Assembly (NCBI GenBank): GCA_021810735.1
Contig: JAJZIF010000277.1
Span: 1 to 5,682 of the forward strand
Direction of reading: 5' to 3'
Origin: Acidobacteriota bacterium
Lineage (GTDB): Bacteria > Acidobacteriota > Terriglobia > Terriglobales > Acidobacteriaceae
DNA length: 5,682 bases
The notes beneath the pieces are model-generated. The model did no database searches. It was not told the origin of the DNA and worked only from the letters and a program-made list of their open reading frames with translations. How positions within the stretch are numbered: the stretch's first letter is position 1; each line of letters starts with the position of its first letter. The position numbers were made by a program, and so were the translations under genes. Positions 1-5,682 of the stretch are shown here, piece by piece.

Positions 1-1031
1 TCTGAAATATCTTCGATACTTCGGTCAGAGTACTCGGCAAAATCGCCATCTTCTCGATCAAGCCTTATCAACTCGCCTTCGCGGAGAGACTGAATAAGGA
101 AGGGCGAATGTGTTGTAAGCACGAACTGAATCCGTGGAAACGTTCGCCGCAGTTTTTCCACAATCTCGCGTTGCCATTGCGGATGCAGGTGCAGCTCGAT
201 CTCGTCGATCAGCACCACACCGGCCCCCTGCAATGGATCGTCAAGCTCAGGGTTTGCCAGCACTAGGCGGCGGCAGAGGTCGATCATCATGGCCAGCAGC
301 GACCGTTCGCCATCCGACATTTGTGTCAGGTCGAGCGTTTGCCCTTGTTTGGAGACGAGTAAGCGTAGTGGTTCGAGCTCGACGTGCACATCGCTAAAAC
401 CCGGCAGGAATTCGCTTACTGCCCGGTTTATCGTGTTGATCGTCCGCTGATTTTTTTGATCCCGGTCTTCGCCGCGAGCAATACTGTCAGCCCACCCACG
501 GTAGCGACTCATGAAGTCGCGGAAGTCGATTTGCCGATTGAACAGGGCCCCGTGGTAGGCAGCCCGTTGGTCTTGAGGTAGCCCGGTTAGCAGGCGCTTG
601 GGCAAACGATAGGCCGCGCGATCTGTTGTGTAGTACACAGCAATGGGCGCCGCGTCGCCAGCCCGTTGTGGATCACCGTAGATTCGTTGGATTTCGCGCT
701 TAATCTGGGGCAGCAATTTGGTTGGCCGTTGTCCCTCTGCCTGACTGTAATCAATCGCAAAGTCGACCGGGATGCCCTCGAAGGAAGCAGAAAGCGCGAG
801 CTTCAGAGCTCGTTCGCCTTGGTGCACATCCTGCGGCTCGAGATACTTATACCCGCCCCGAGCGGGAGTAACCTGTGGCAGTAGCCGCGACAGCAACAGC
901 GATAGGCCATCAAGGATAGCGCTCTTACCGCGCCCGTTAACGCCGGCGATCACCGTCACTCGCTCTGAGAATGCAAAGCGCTCGCTGCGAAAGGGGCGGT
1001 AGTTCGACACCTCCAGTTCGCGCAGGATCAT
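1..1031 (-). CDS. PtuA-like AAA/ABC-type ATPase of a Septu-like defence module (C-terminus cut by left edge)
   Basis: This gene is not among the simple complete reading frames because it runs off the left edge; 343 residues are visible from the ATG at 1031, with no stop. That start overlaps the hsdS stop as ATGA and has GGAGG 7 bases upstream. The protein starts MILRELEVSNYRPF, the usual opening of SMC/OLD-like ATPases. It has Walker A GVNGRGKS at 30-37, the segment VYYTTDRAAYRLPKR at 132-146, LPGFSDV at 209-215, ABC signature SDGERS at 239-244, Walker B VVLIDEIELHLHP at 272-284 and the switch histidine in TTHSP at 306-310. All nucleotide-binding elements are intact. This order and wording match, from memory, the PtuA-type ATPases of Septu and retron-Ec78-like systems, which act with an HNH nuclease (PtuB). 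Family length suggests roughly 80-120 residues are missing. Alternatives are an Rlo-type ATPase linked to R-M loci or an OLD-like nuclease; no TOPRIM part is visible. The ATPase class is secure; the Septu link is probable. Confidence 0.88.
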   Translation of the reverse strand, partial: MILRELEVSNYRPFRSERFAFSERVTVIAGVNGRGKSAILDGLSLLLSRLLPQVTPARGGYKYLEPQDVHQGERALKLALSASFEGIPVDFAIDYSQAEGQRPTKLLPQIKREIQRIYGDPQRAGDAAPIAVYYTTDRAAYRLPKRLLTGLPQDQRAAYHGALFNRQIDFRDFMSRYRGWADSIARGEDRDQKNQRTINTINRAVSEFLPGFSDVHVELEPLRLLVSKQGQTLDLTQMSDGERSLLAMMIDLCRRLVLANPELDDPLQGAGVVLIDEIELHLHPQWQREIVEKLRRTFPRIQFVLTTHSPFLIQSLREGELIRLDREDGDFAEYSDRSIEDIS

Positions 1032-2194
1032 ACGGTTGCCTCCCCGATCTCAAGCTGCCCAGTTACGGCCGCCGAGATCAGTGCCGAGCGGCGTTCTTGC
1101 AGCAGAGCAATCGTGCGCTTAGTGGTGGCCGCAAGAACGTCCAGTTTCTTGGTCTCGATCTGTACGTGCTTCATAATCGCTCGCTGTTCATCCAATGGTG
1201 GAACTGGCAACCACGCCTCGTAGAGGCCTTCCGGATACAGTCGCAGGCGCGATGACCACACGCCTTTGGAATACCGTGTGATCTCCTCGACGAAGCGCGG
1301 TGTGCGCACCAGAAAATCGACGTATTCCGGGTCGAGTTGTGCCACGGGCTGATAAACGTTGTAGGCCGGGCTGACGATGCCGGGTTGGCGGGCTACGCCC
1401 ATCGCGCCCATCCATGCCCACAGGGTATTGATGACCAGATCCCCCGACTGGCAGCGCTTGTAGCCTTCCAAGCTCTCGGCCATGAACATGTTCACGTCTT
1501 TCTCGGCGCGACTGGTGACGCCGGTCAGGTGCGACACTGTCAGCAATTCTTCGTCGCCAGAGTCGGAGCGGTCATCGCGCTCGGTGAAAAGCCACTTGGC
1601 CCGTTCGACATCCCAATGCTCTGGAATGTCACCGAGCCAGGGAATGCCAGAGTCCCGGCGTGGTGCGTCCTTGTTGAGGCCTTTGGTCAGAAAGTCGGCG
1701 ATGACAACACGGCGCTTTTCCGCAAGGAGGTCGAGCAGACGCGATTTTGTTGCGAGGAGACGATCAATTAACCCTGTTGAGTTATCTAAATAGGCAGCGG
1801 TCCGTTTCTGTAACTCTGCGCTGACCTCGGGCAATCGCTTTTCATACACTTCTTCACGATTGATTCCCGGCACAGCCGCTTCTGCTGACTCTGCGTCCAA
1901 GCCCAACGTTTGCAGTGCCCAGTAAAGCCAACGCAAATCTACAGAGGCGTTTCTTTGGTCAACGAAGAACGTTGTGTCAGTAGCCCAGCAAGGAACATCT
2001 GACCAATTTGTTTTGCCGAATGATCCCTTTCTACCGAGCAGGACGACAGGCGCAAGCGTATTTGCTTCGTCGCAAATGGTGAATGCCCCGTTCGATCCAA
2101 ATACCGGCACATTGCCTCGTCCTTGATCTTCTTGCGGAATTGCGTCTCCATAATTGAGGCGAGCAAGACGTTTGAACTGAACGGTTCTAGTCAT
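1028..2194 (-). CDS. hsdS: Type I restriction-modification specificity subunit HsdS
   Basis: HsdS carries the DNA-target recognition of the type I complex and bridges two HsdM subunits. I place the start at the ATG at 2194 (388 residues), because GGAGG lies 6 bases upstream. A possible start 16 codons earlier (2242) would add an Arg-rich tail (RSRRIGRWR) and run deep into the preceding gene. Target-recognition domain 1 spans about 1-126, with VPVFGSNG and GRKGSFGKTNWSD, typical of TRD folds. A helical conserved region follows at 127-174, then the linker SGIPWLGDIPEHW at 182-194. TRD 2 spans about 195-333, and the second helical conserved region is at 335-382. The two helical regions align without gaps over 48 residues, as expected for the pseudo-symmetric S subunit. 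The gene is full length with no frameshift. The first half is clearly lower in GC than the second (about 50% against 61% in hand-counted stretches), which suggests TRD exchange. The recognition sequence cannot be deduced by eye. Confidence 0.95.
   Translation of the reverse strand: MTRTVQFKRLARLNYGDAIPQEDQGRGNVPVFGSNGAFTICDEANTLAPVVLLGRKGSFGKTNWSDVPCWATDTTFFVDQRNASVDLRWLYWALQTLGLDAESAEAAVPGINREEVYEKRLPEVSAELQKRTAAYLDNSTGLIDRLLATKSRLLDLLAEKRRVVIADFLTKGLNKDAPRRDSGIPWLGDIPEHWDVERAKWLFTERDDRSDSGDEELLTVSHLTGVTSRAEKDVNMFMAESLEGYKRCQSGDLVINTLWAWMGAMGVARQPGIVSPAYNVYQPVAQLDPEYVDFLVRTPRFVEEITRYSKGVWSSRLRLYPEGLYEAWLPVPPLDEQRAIMKHVQIETKKLDVLAATTKRTIALLQERRSALISAAVTGQLEIGEATV
1039..1043 (-). promoter_or_regulatory. 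Strong ribosome binding site of the PtuA-like ATPase gene, inside hsdS
   Basis: GGAGG, within GGGGAGG on the minus strand, lies 7 bases before the ATG at 1031 and inside the last hsdS codons. With the ATGA stop-start overlap it fixes the ATPase start and implies that the ATPase is made from the same message as HsdS. Confidence 0.8.
1049..1192 (-). other. HsdS C-terminal conserved helical region (second copy of the internal duplication)
   Basis: This encodes HsdS residues 335-382, from DEQRAIMKHV to AAVTGQLE, the partner of the central helix. The DEQRAI opening and the QERRSALISAAVTG ending are standard for the C-terminal conserved region of S subunits, showing that the protein ends normally and is not truncated. 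Confidence 0.8.
1673..1816 (-). other. HsdS central conserved helical region (first copy of the internal duplication)
   Basis: This encodes HsdS residues 127-174, from ELQKRTAAYLDN to LTKGLN, a leucine-rich, charged helix separating the two target-recognition domains. It aligns without gaps to residues 335-382. In type I S subunits these helices set the spacing between the two half-sites and contact HsdM. The shift from low to higher GC in the gene falls within this stretch, near 1740. Confidence 0.8.
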
Positions 2195-4091
2195 TGCTAC
2201 CCTCCACCGCCCGATACGCCTGCTGCGGATCATTGGGCTCATCCGGATTGGTCATCGCCAATCGGCCATCCCGCATCAGAGGCCGAAGATAGGTATTGCG
2301 CACATGGCGGGAATTGCGGTGCAGCAGCAAGGCCAGTTCTTCCGCTCGCCAGGCACGCAGGCGGCACACTTCGACGACCACGACCTGGGCTTCCTCAGGG
2401 GTACTGCGGCGCCCAAGCGCACCGACGCGGGCAGCCAGGTCACCCGGCAACTCGGCTAACAACGCCCGACGCGTCGTTTCCTCCTCCGGGGTGGGGTTGG
2501 TCGGCAGATCCTCGAGGTTGTCAGATAAGGCTTCGGGGTTGGTAGGTAAGCCCTCGGGGTTGGTAGACAAGGCAGCGGAGTTGGTCGGTAAGCCCTCTCC
2601 GTCGGCCCCAAGCCGGTCGGTTGGTACATAGTAGGTGGCCGAACCTCGGCCCTTCTGGGCCAGCAAGCCAGCATCGCGCAGCCGGCGCAAGGCCCCGCTG
2701 GCGGCGAGGGCATCCACCTTGTTCAGTTCCCGGTAGGTGGCGTTGTCGATGGCGCCCGCTTCGCGCACGACGATCAGGGCCTTGGCCTCCTCGTCGGAGA
2801 GGTGTAGGTCGCGGAATTGGGTGAGCCAGGCAATGTCATCCTCGCCGAGGAAGTGGTGGAAGAAGTAACGGGCGACAAACTGGTCGGCACCCCGGTCGGA
2901 CTCGAACAGCGGCGGGGTAAGGCCGGCCTGTTCCATGCTCTCACGCATGACGCGGATGCCGCTGCCCTTGGTTTCGGCGAAGCGGGTCTCGTGCAACACC
3001 GCCGCGATCTTCGGATTGCGCGGCTGGGAGCCGGGCTCGCCCAGGTGCTCGGGCGACTTGAGGGAGAAACCAGGGTTGCGGATTTCCAGCCGATTGGCGT
3101 AGCGGATGATCTGCACCGGGCTGTGGCTGCGGTAACTGCGGTGCATCAGGGCATTGACCAGGGCCTCGCGGATCACGCGCAGCGGAATCACCGGCTTGTC
3201 TTGGCGCTGAAGTTCGCCCTCGGACAGCCCGAAGCTCTTGGGCAGATCGTCCAGCACAGCGGCCTGGGAACGGCGGATCAGACGGAACAGCGGGTCGCGC
3301 AGTTCGACGGTATCGAAACGGCGGTCGGGGTCGGGCACCCATTCTCGGCCGGGCACTCGGATGTAATCGACGCGGGTCATAGGGAAGCAACGGCGCAGGG
3401 CCGACGGCTTGCCGAACAGGATCAGGCCGGCGACGGTCGGTTTCCACTCGCCTTTATGATCGCGGCGGATGCTGCCCAACGCTTGCAGCAGTTCCTCGTC
3501 GGACCAGCGCAGCTCTTCGGCATCCGGGTTGGCATCGCCACGGGATTTTCGGTAGTCGGCAATGGCATCCGGCGACAAATCATCTAGTGTGGCGTCGGCA
3601 ACGATGCCGGCATCGAAGCTTTCCTGCTGGCGGCCTTGGTAAAAGACAGCCATGTCGTCATCGGTGCAGCGCTGATCGGTGCTGCCGATGCGGCGGAATG
3701 CCCCGCGCGGCAATCCCTGCGCCTTGAAAAAGATCGGTTTGTCCTGTGGCTGGGCCTCAGGGACAAAGACCACGACGACATTCTTGCCCTGAATATTCTC
3801 GGTAGAGATATCCACCCGCAGCGGAATGTTGAAGATGTCGCGGCACTGGTTGGCAATGTCGGCCGTGATCTTGTCGGGGTGGGTGATGCCCTCGACCTCG
3901 TAGGCCGGGAAAAGCGCCATCTCTTCGCGCACGATGCCGAGCGCGATCCAGCCACCGCCCAGCCCAGGCTCGTTAGCGAAGGCGCAGACGGTTTCGAGCA
4001 CTGACTTGCCTGCTTCGGACGAACGCTTGGCCTCGATACGCTCGTGCTCATCGAGAAGGTTGAGGCTCTCCAGCAGTTCGACAGCGGTCAT
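2187..4091 (-). CDS. AlbA_2 (Schlafen-type) plus GHKL ATP-binding domain protein with winged helices, embedded between hsdM and hsdS
   Basis: This 634-residue protein has the layout of the COG2865 group, often annotated as a putative transcriptional regulator or RecG-like helicase. I see no helicase motifs, so the helicase name is misleading. Residues about 10-150 form the AlbA_2 domain: an ERIEAK segment with the conserved ExK (E20, K22), FANEPGLGGGWIALGI at 38-53, and RGAFRRIGS near 129-137. Residues about 295-410 resemble a GHKL ATP-binding fold: N-box REALVNALMHRSY (E309, N313), NPG at 339-341, RNPKIAAVL at 358-366 and glycine motif GSGI at 376-379. A winged helix lies at about 430-490. 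A five-unit heptad repeat linker occupies about 498-532, and a second helix-turn-helix-like region about 560-625. The ATG overlaps the hsdM stop and has GGAG 8 bases upstream. Such genes are recurrent passengers of type I R-M loci, with unproven function: regulator, DNA sensor or RNA-acting effector are all possible. The domain call is firm; the role is not. Confidence 0.9.
   Translation of the reverse strand: MTAVELLESLNLLDEHERIEAKRSSEAGKSVLETVCAFANEPGLGGGWIALGIVREEMALFPAYEVEGITHPDKITADIANQCRDIFNIPLRVDISTENIQGKNVVVVFVPEAQPQDKPIFFKAQGLPRGAFRRIGSTDQRCTDDDMAVFYQGRQQESFDAGIVADATLDDLSPDAIADYRKSRGDANPDAEELRWSDEELLQALGSIRRDHKGEWKPTVAGLILFGKPSALRRCFPMTRVDYIRVPGREWVPDPDRRFDTVELRDPLFRLIRRSQAAVLDDLPKSFGLSEGELQRQDKPVIPLRVIREALVNALMHRSYRSHSPVQIIRYANRLEIRNPGFSLKSPEHLGEPGSQPRNPKIAAVLHETRFAETKGSGIRVMRESMEQAGLTPPLFESDRGADQFVARYFFHHFLGEDDIAWLTQFRDLHLSDEEAKALIVVREAGAIDNATYRELNKVDALAASGALRRLRDAGLLAQKGRGSATYYVPTDRLGADGEGLPTNSAALSTNPEGLPTNPEALSDNLEDLPTNPTPEEETTRRALLAELPGDLAARVGALGRRSTPEEAQVVVVEVCRLRAWRAEELALLLHRNSRHVRNTYLRPLMRDGRLAMTNPDEPNDPQQAYRAVEGSND
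2201..2205 (-). promoter_or_regulatory. Strong ribosome binding site that sets the hsdS start
   Basis: GGAGG on the minus strand lies 6 bases before the ATG at 2194, inside the final codons of the AlbA_2/GHKL gene, whose TAG stop is at 2189-2187. The spacing is near ideal. It decides the hsdS start in favour of MTRTVQF over the upstream in-frame ATGs at 2242 and 2233. Confidence 0.8.
2496..2600 (-). repeat. Five in-frame 21-bp tandem repeats encoding a seven-residue LxTN motif
   Basis: Five consecutive 21-bp units start on the plus strand at 2496, 2517, 2538, 2559 and 2580, each opening with GTTG. Read on the coding strand they give GEGLPTN, SAALSTN, PEGLPTN, PEALSDN and LEDLPTN, at about residues 498-532 of the AlbA_2/GHKL protein. 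The units are imperfect: codons for Leu, Pro or Ser, Thr and Asn are kept, while the other three positions vary. Because the unit is a multiple of three, gain or loss of copies would keep the frame. The tract sits between the winged helix and the C-terminal helix-turn-helix-like region, so it looks like a flexible or extended linker of adjustable length. It is rich in Pro, Asn and Glu and does not look like a coiled coil. Confidence 0.9.
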
Positions 4092-5682
4092 GTCCGCGTC
4101 TCCGCTGTCACCTCGCGCAGCAGTCTCACGATTTCCTCTTCGGCGCGCTTCAGGTCGGCATCGATCTCGGCCAGCGGACGCGGCGGGGTGAATCGATAGA
4201 AGTGGCGATTGAAGTTGATCTCGTAGCCGATCTTGGTCTTTTCGTGGTCGATCCAGGCATCCGCCACGTGGGGGCGTACCTCGCGCTCGAAATAGGCCTG
4301 AACGTCTTCCTTGAGCGGTACGTTCTCGAAATCGCGCAGCTTGGGATCGGATTCGTGCTCGATCTTGCCGCCGGTTTTCTTGGCAATGACGGCTTCGGCC
4401 TTCGGATCGACCTCGGTGAAGGCTTCACGGAACGCCTTGACTTGCGGTGCGCGCCATTTGCTATCGCGCTCCTTCAAGATGGCTTGCACTTGCTTCAAGA
4501 TGGTGTTCCAGTCGCGGCTGACTTCGCGCCCGATGGATTTGTCCATGGCCTGCAGATCATCCAGCAGTTCCGGGCAGGCATCGAGGAAGCGTTCCTTGCG
4601 TTCGAGGGTAATCTGGAATGCGAGGCGCAAGGGGCGCTCGATGGTCAGGCGGTTGTAGCCAAAATCGGCGTTGTCGAACACCTTGCTTGTGGTGTTGTCA
4701 CGCATATCGCCATACTCGCGGACGATGTCCGTGATGTGGGCATCGGAGAACTCGCGACGCTTGTCGCCCAGGCTGCGACGCAGCGACTGCCAGCGTTCGC
4801 GGCCATCAATCAGCTGAATCTTTCCTTTGCGACGAGCTTCCTTGCGGTTGGTGACCACCCATACGTAGGTGCCAATGCCGGTGTTGTAGAACATTTGCTC
4901 GGGCATCGCGACGATGGCTTCGAGCCAGTCGTTCTCGATAATCCACTTGCGGATCTCGCTTTCGCCGGAGCCTGCGCCGCCGGTGAACAGAGGCGAGCCG
5001 TTGAAAACAATGGCCAGCCGAGAGCCATCGAGGTTTTTGGCCGGATCGACTGGCTCGAATTTGCTGACCATGTGTTGCAGGAACAGGAGTGCGCCATCGT
5101 TAACGCGTGGCGTGCCTGCACCGAAACGGCCAGCGAACCCCTGCTTTTCATGCTCGCGCACGACATCCTTCTGCTGCCGCTTCCAGTCCACGCCAAATGG
5201 GGGATTGGCGAGGAAGTAATCGAAGCGCTCGCCGGGGAACTGGTCGTCGATCAGGGTATCGCCAAACTTGATCGTCGAGGTTTCGGCATCGTCCGGATTC
5301 GTCCGCAACAAAAGGTCAGACGCTGCCACCGCGTAGGAGCGTGGGTTGAAATCCTGTCCGTATACAAACAGACGAGCACCGGCTTGGTGTTCCCGCAGAT
5401 ACTTTCTGGCCTCGGAAAGCATTCCACCTGTGCCGCAGGTCGGGTCAAGCATCTTGCGTACCGTACCCGGCTTGCGGAGTAGGTCGTCATCGTGCATGAA
5501 CAGCAGATTCACCATAAGGCGGATCACCTCGCGTGGCGTGAAGTGATCACCTGCCGTCTCGTTCGCCTGTTCGTTAAAGCGCCGTATCAAATCTTCGAAG
5601 AGCAAGCCCATCTCAATGTTGTCGACGGTGCCGGGGTGAAGATCGATCTCGCAGAATTTCTTGATGACGAGAAACAGGATGT
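4088..5682 (-). CDS. hsdM: Type I restriction-modification DNA methyltransferase subunit HsdM (N-terminus cut by right edge)
   Basis: This is the modification subunit of a type I R-M system. With HsdS it transfers a methyl group from S-adenosylmethionine to adenine N6 at the recognition site. The frame is open to the right edge, giving 530 visible residues. The Met at 5611 is internal, because the 23 codons before it (including FCEIDLHPGTVDNIE) belong to the usual HsdM helical region, so the true start lies outside. Visible-fragment landmarks are FTPREVIRLMV near 47-57, the SAM-binding motif I DPTCGTGG at 79-86, and catalytic motif IV NPPF at 159-162 (bases 5195-5206), typical of N6-adenine enzymes. 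A long charged, helical C-terminal region follows from about residue 350; it probably contacts HsdS and HsdR. All key motifs are intact. The missing N-terminus is perhaps 100-150 residues, judged from family length. The stop TGA overlaps the next gene's ATG as ATGA. The family assignment is very secure; the target sequence cannot be read from this gene. Confidence 0.97.
   Translation of the reverse strand, partial: ILFLVIKKFCEIDLHPGTVDNIEMGLLFEDLIRRFNEQANETAGDHFTPREVIRLMVNLLFMHDDDLLRKPGTVRKMLDPTCGTGGMLSEARKYLREHQAGARLFVYGQDFNPRSYAVAASDLLLRTNPDDAETSTIKFGDTLIDDQFPGERFDYFLANPPFGVDWKRQQKDVVREHEKQGFAGRFGAGTPRVNDGALLFLQHMVSKFEPVDPAKNLDGSRLAIVFNGSPLFTGGAGSGESEIRKWIIENDWLEAIVAMPEQMFYNTGIGTYVWVVTNRKEARRKGKIQLIDGRERWQSLRRSLGDKRREFSDAHITDIVREYGDMRDNTTSKVFDNADFGYNRLTIERPLRLAFQITLERKERFLDACPELLDDLQAMDKSIGREVSRDWNTILKQVQAILKERDSKWRAPQVKAFREAFTEVDPKAEAVIAKKTGGKIEHESDPKLRDFENVPLKEDVQAYFEREVRPHVADAWIDHEKTKIGYEINFNRHFYRFTPPRPLAEIDADLKRAEEEIVRLLREVTAETRT
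4100..4103 (-). promoter_or_regulatory. Ribosome binding site of the AlbA_2/GHKL gene, inside hsdM
   Basis: GGAG on the minus strand lies 8 bases before the ATG at 4091 and within the last codons of hsdM. Together with the ATGA overlap it supports this start and suggests coupled translation after HsdM. Confidence 0.7.

Noticed and set aside
451..457. Run of seven T (seven A on the coding strand) in the ATPase gene as a phase-variation or slippage site
   Set aside because: The frame is intact across it, it is short, and it encodes an ordinary Asp-Gln-Lys-Asn stretch; nothing else supports switching.
2195..2242. Longer hsdS start at 2242 with an extra 16 residues
   Set aside because: The extra residues are Arg-rich and unlike S subunits, and the ideal GGAGG lies 6 bases before the ATG at 2194.
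2496..2600. CRISPR-like array or protein-binding iterons
   Set aside because: The 21-bp units are contiguous without spacers, imperfect, and in frame with a coding gene, so a protein repeat explains them.
2817..3587. Plus-strand open frame of 256 residues opposite the AlbA_2/GHKL gene
   Set aside because: It is a shadow of the GC-rich coding strand; the minus-strand frame carries the recognisable N-box and glycine motifs.
2187..4091. RecG-type ATP-dependent DNA helicase
   Set aside because: No helicase motifs (Walker A, DEAD-like box) are visible; the ATP-binding elements are of the GHKL type and the N-terminus is AlbA_2.
4202..5482. Long plus-strand open frame (426 residues) opposite hsdM
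   Set aside because: It lies entirely antisense to the conserved hsdM motifs, has no recognisable domain, and is expected from GC-rich codon bias on the other strand.
4088..5611. Treating hsdM as a complete 507-residue gene starting at 5611
   Set aside because: The 23 upstream codons stay open to the edge and match the typical HsdM N-terminal helical region, so the gene is partial.

Overview
The window is one stretch of leftward (minus-strand) coding sequence, with four genes packed head to tail and no intergenic DNA. Read in the direction of transcription, from right to left, they are: (1) hsdM, the methyltransferase subunit of a type I restriction-modification (R-M) system, with its N-terminus beyond the right edge; (2) a 634-residue protein combining an AlbA_2/Schlafen-type domain, a GHKL-type ATP-binding domain and winged helices; (3) hsdS, the DNA-specificity subunit; (4) an AAA/ABC-type ATPase resembling PtuA of Septu-type defence modules, with its C-terminus beyond the left edge. 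No restriction subunit (hsdR) is visible; it would have to lie outside the window.

All three junctions overlap: ATGA (4 bases) between hsdM and the AlbA_2 gene, an 8-base overlap between that gene and hsdS, and ATGA between hsdS and the ATPase gene. A Shine-Dalgarno sequence lies inside the end of each upstream gene. This points to one translationally coupled polycistronic message whose promoter lies beyond the right edge and whose terminator lies beyond the left. There is no tRNA, rRNA, CRISPR array, transposase or stand-alone regulatory region.

The DNA suggests a moderately GC-rich bacterium, probably a proteobacterium (inferred from GC content, codon use and protein style; the genus cannot be named). 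Base composition is uneven. Sampled parts of the AlbA_2 gene reach just over 70% GC and the second half of hsdS is about 61%, but the first half of hsdS (the first target-recognition domain) is only about 50%. This suggests that hsdS is a mosaic.

Proposed joint function: HsdM and HsdS (M2S) would methylate adenine at a bipartite site set by the two target-recognition domains, and an off-window HsdR would cleave unmodified DNA. The AlbA_2/GHKL protein and the PtuA-like ATPase are accessory genes carried inside the same transcript. They look like a second defence layer or a regulatory layer coupled to the R-M system. The most distinctive points are the two embedded ATPase genes with translational coupling, a five-copy 21-bp in-frame repeat in the AlbA_2 gene, and the mosaic composition of hsdS.
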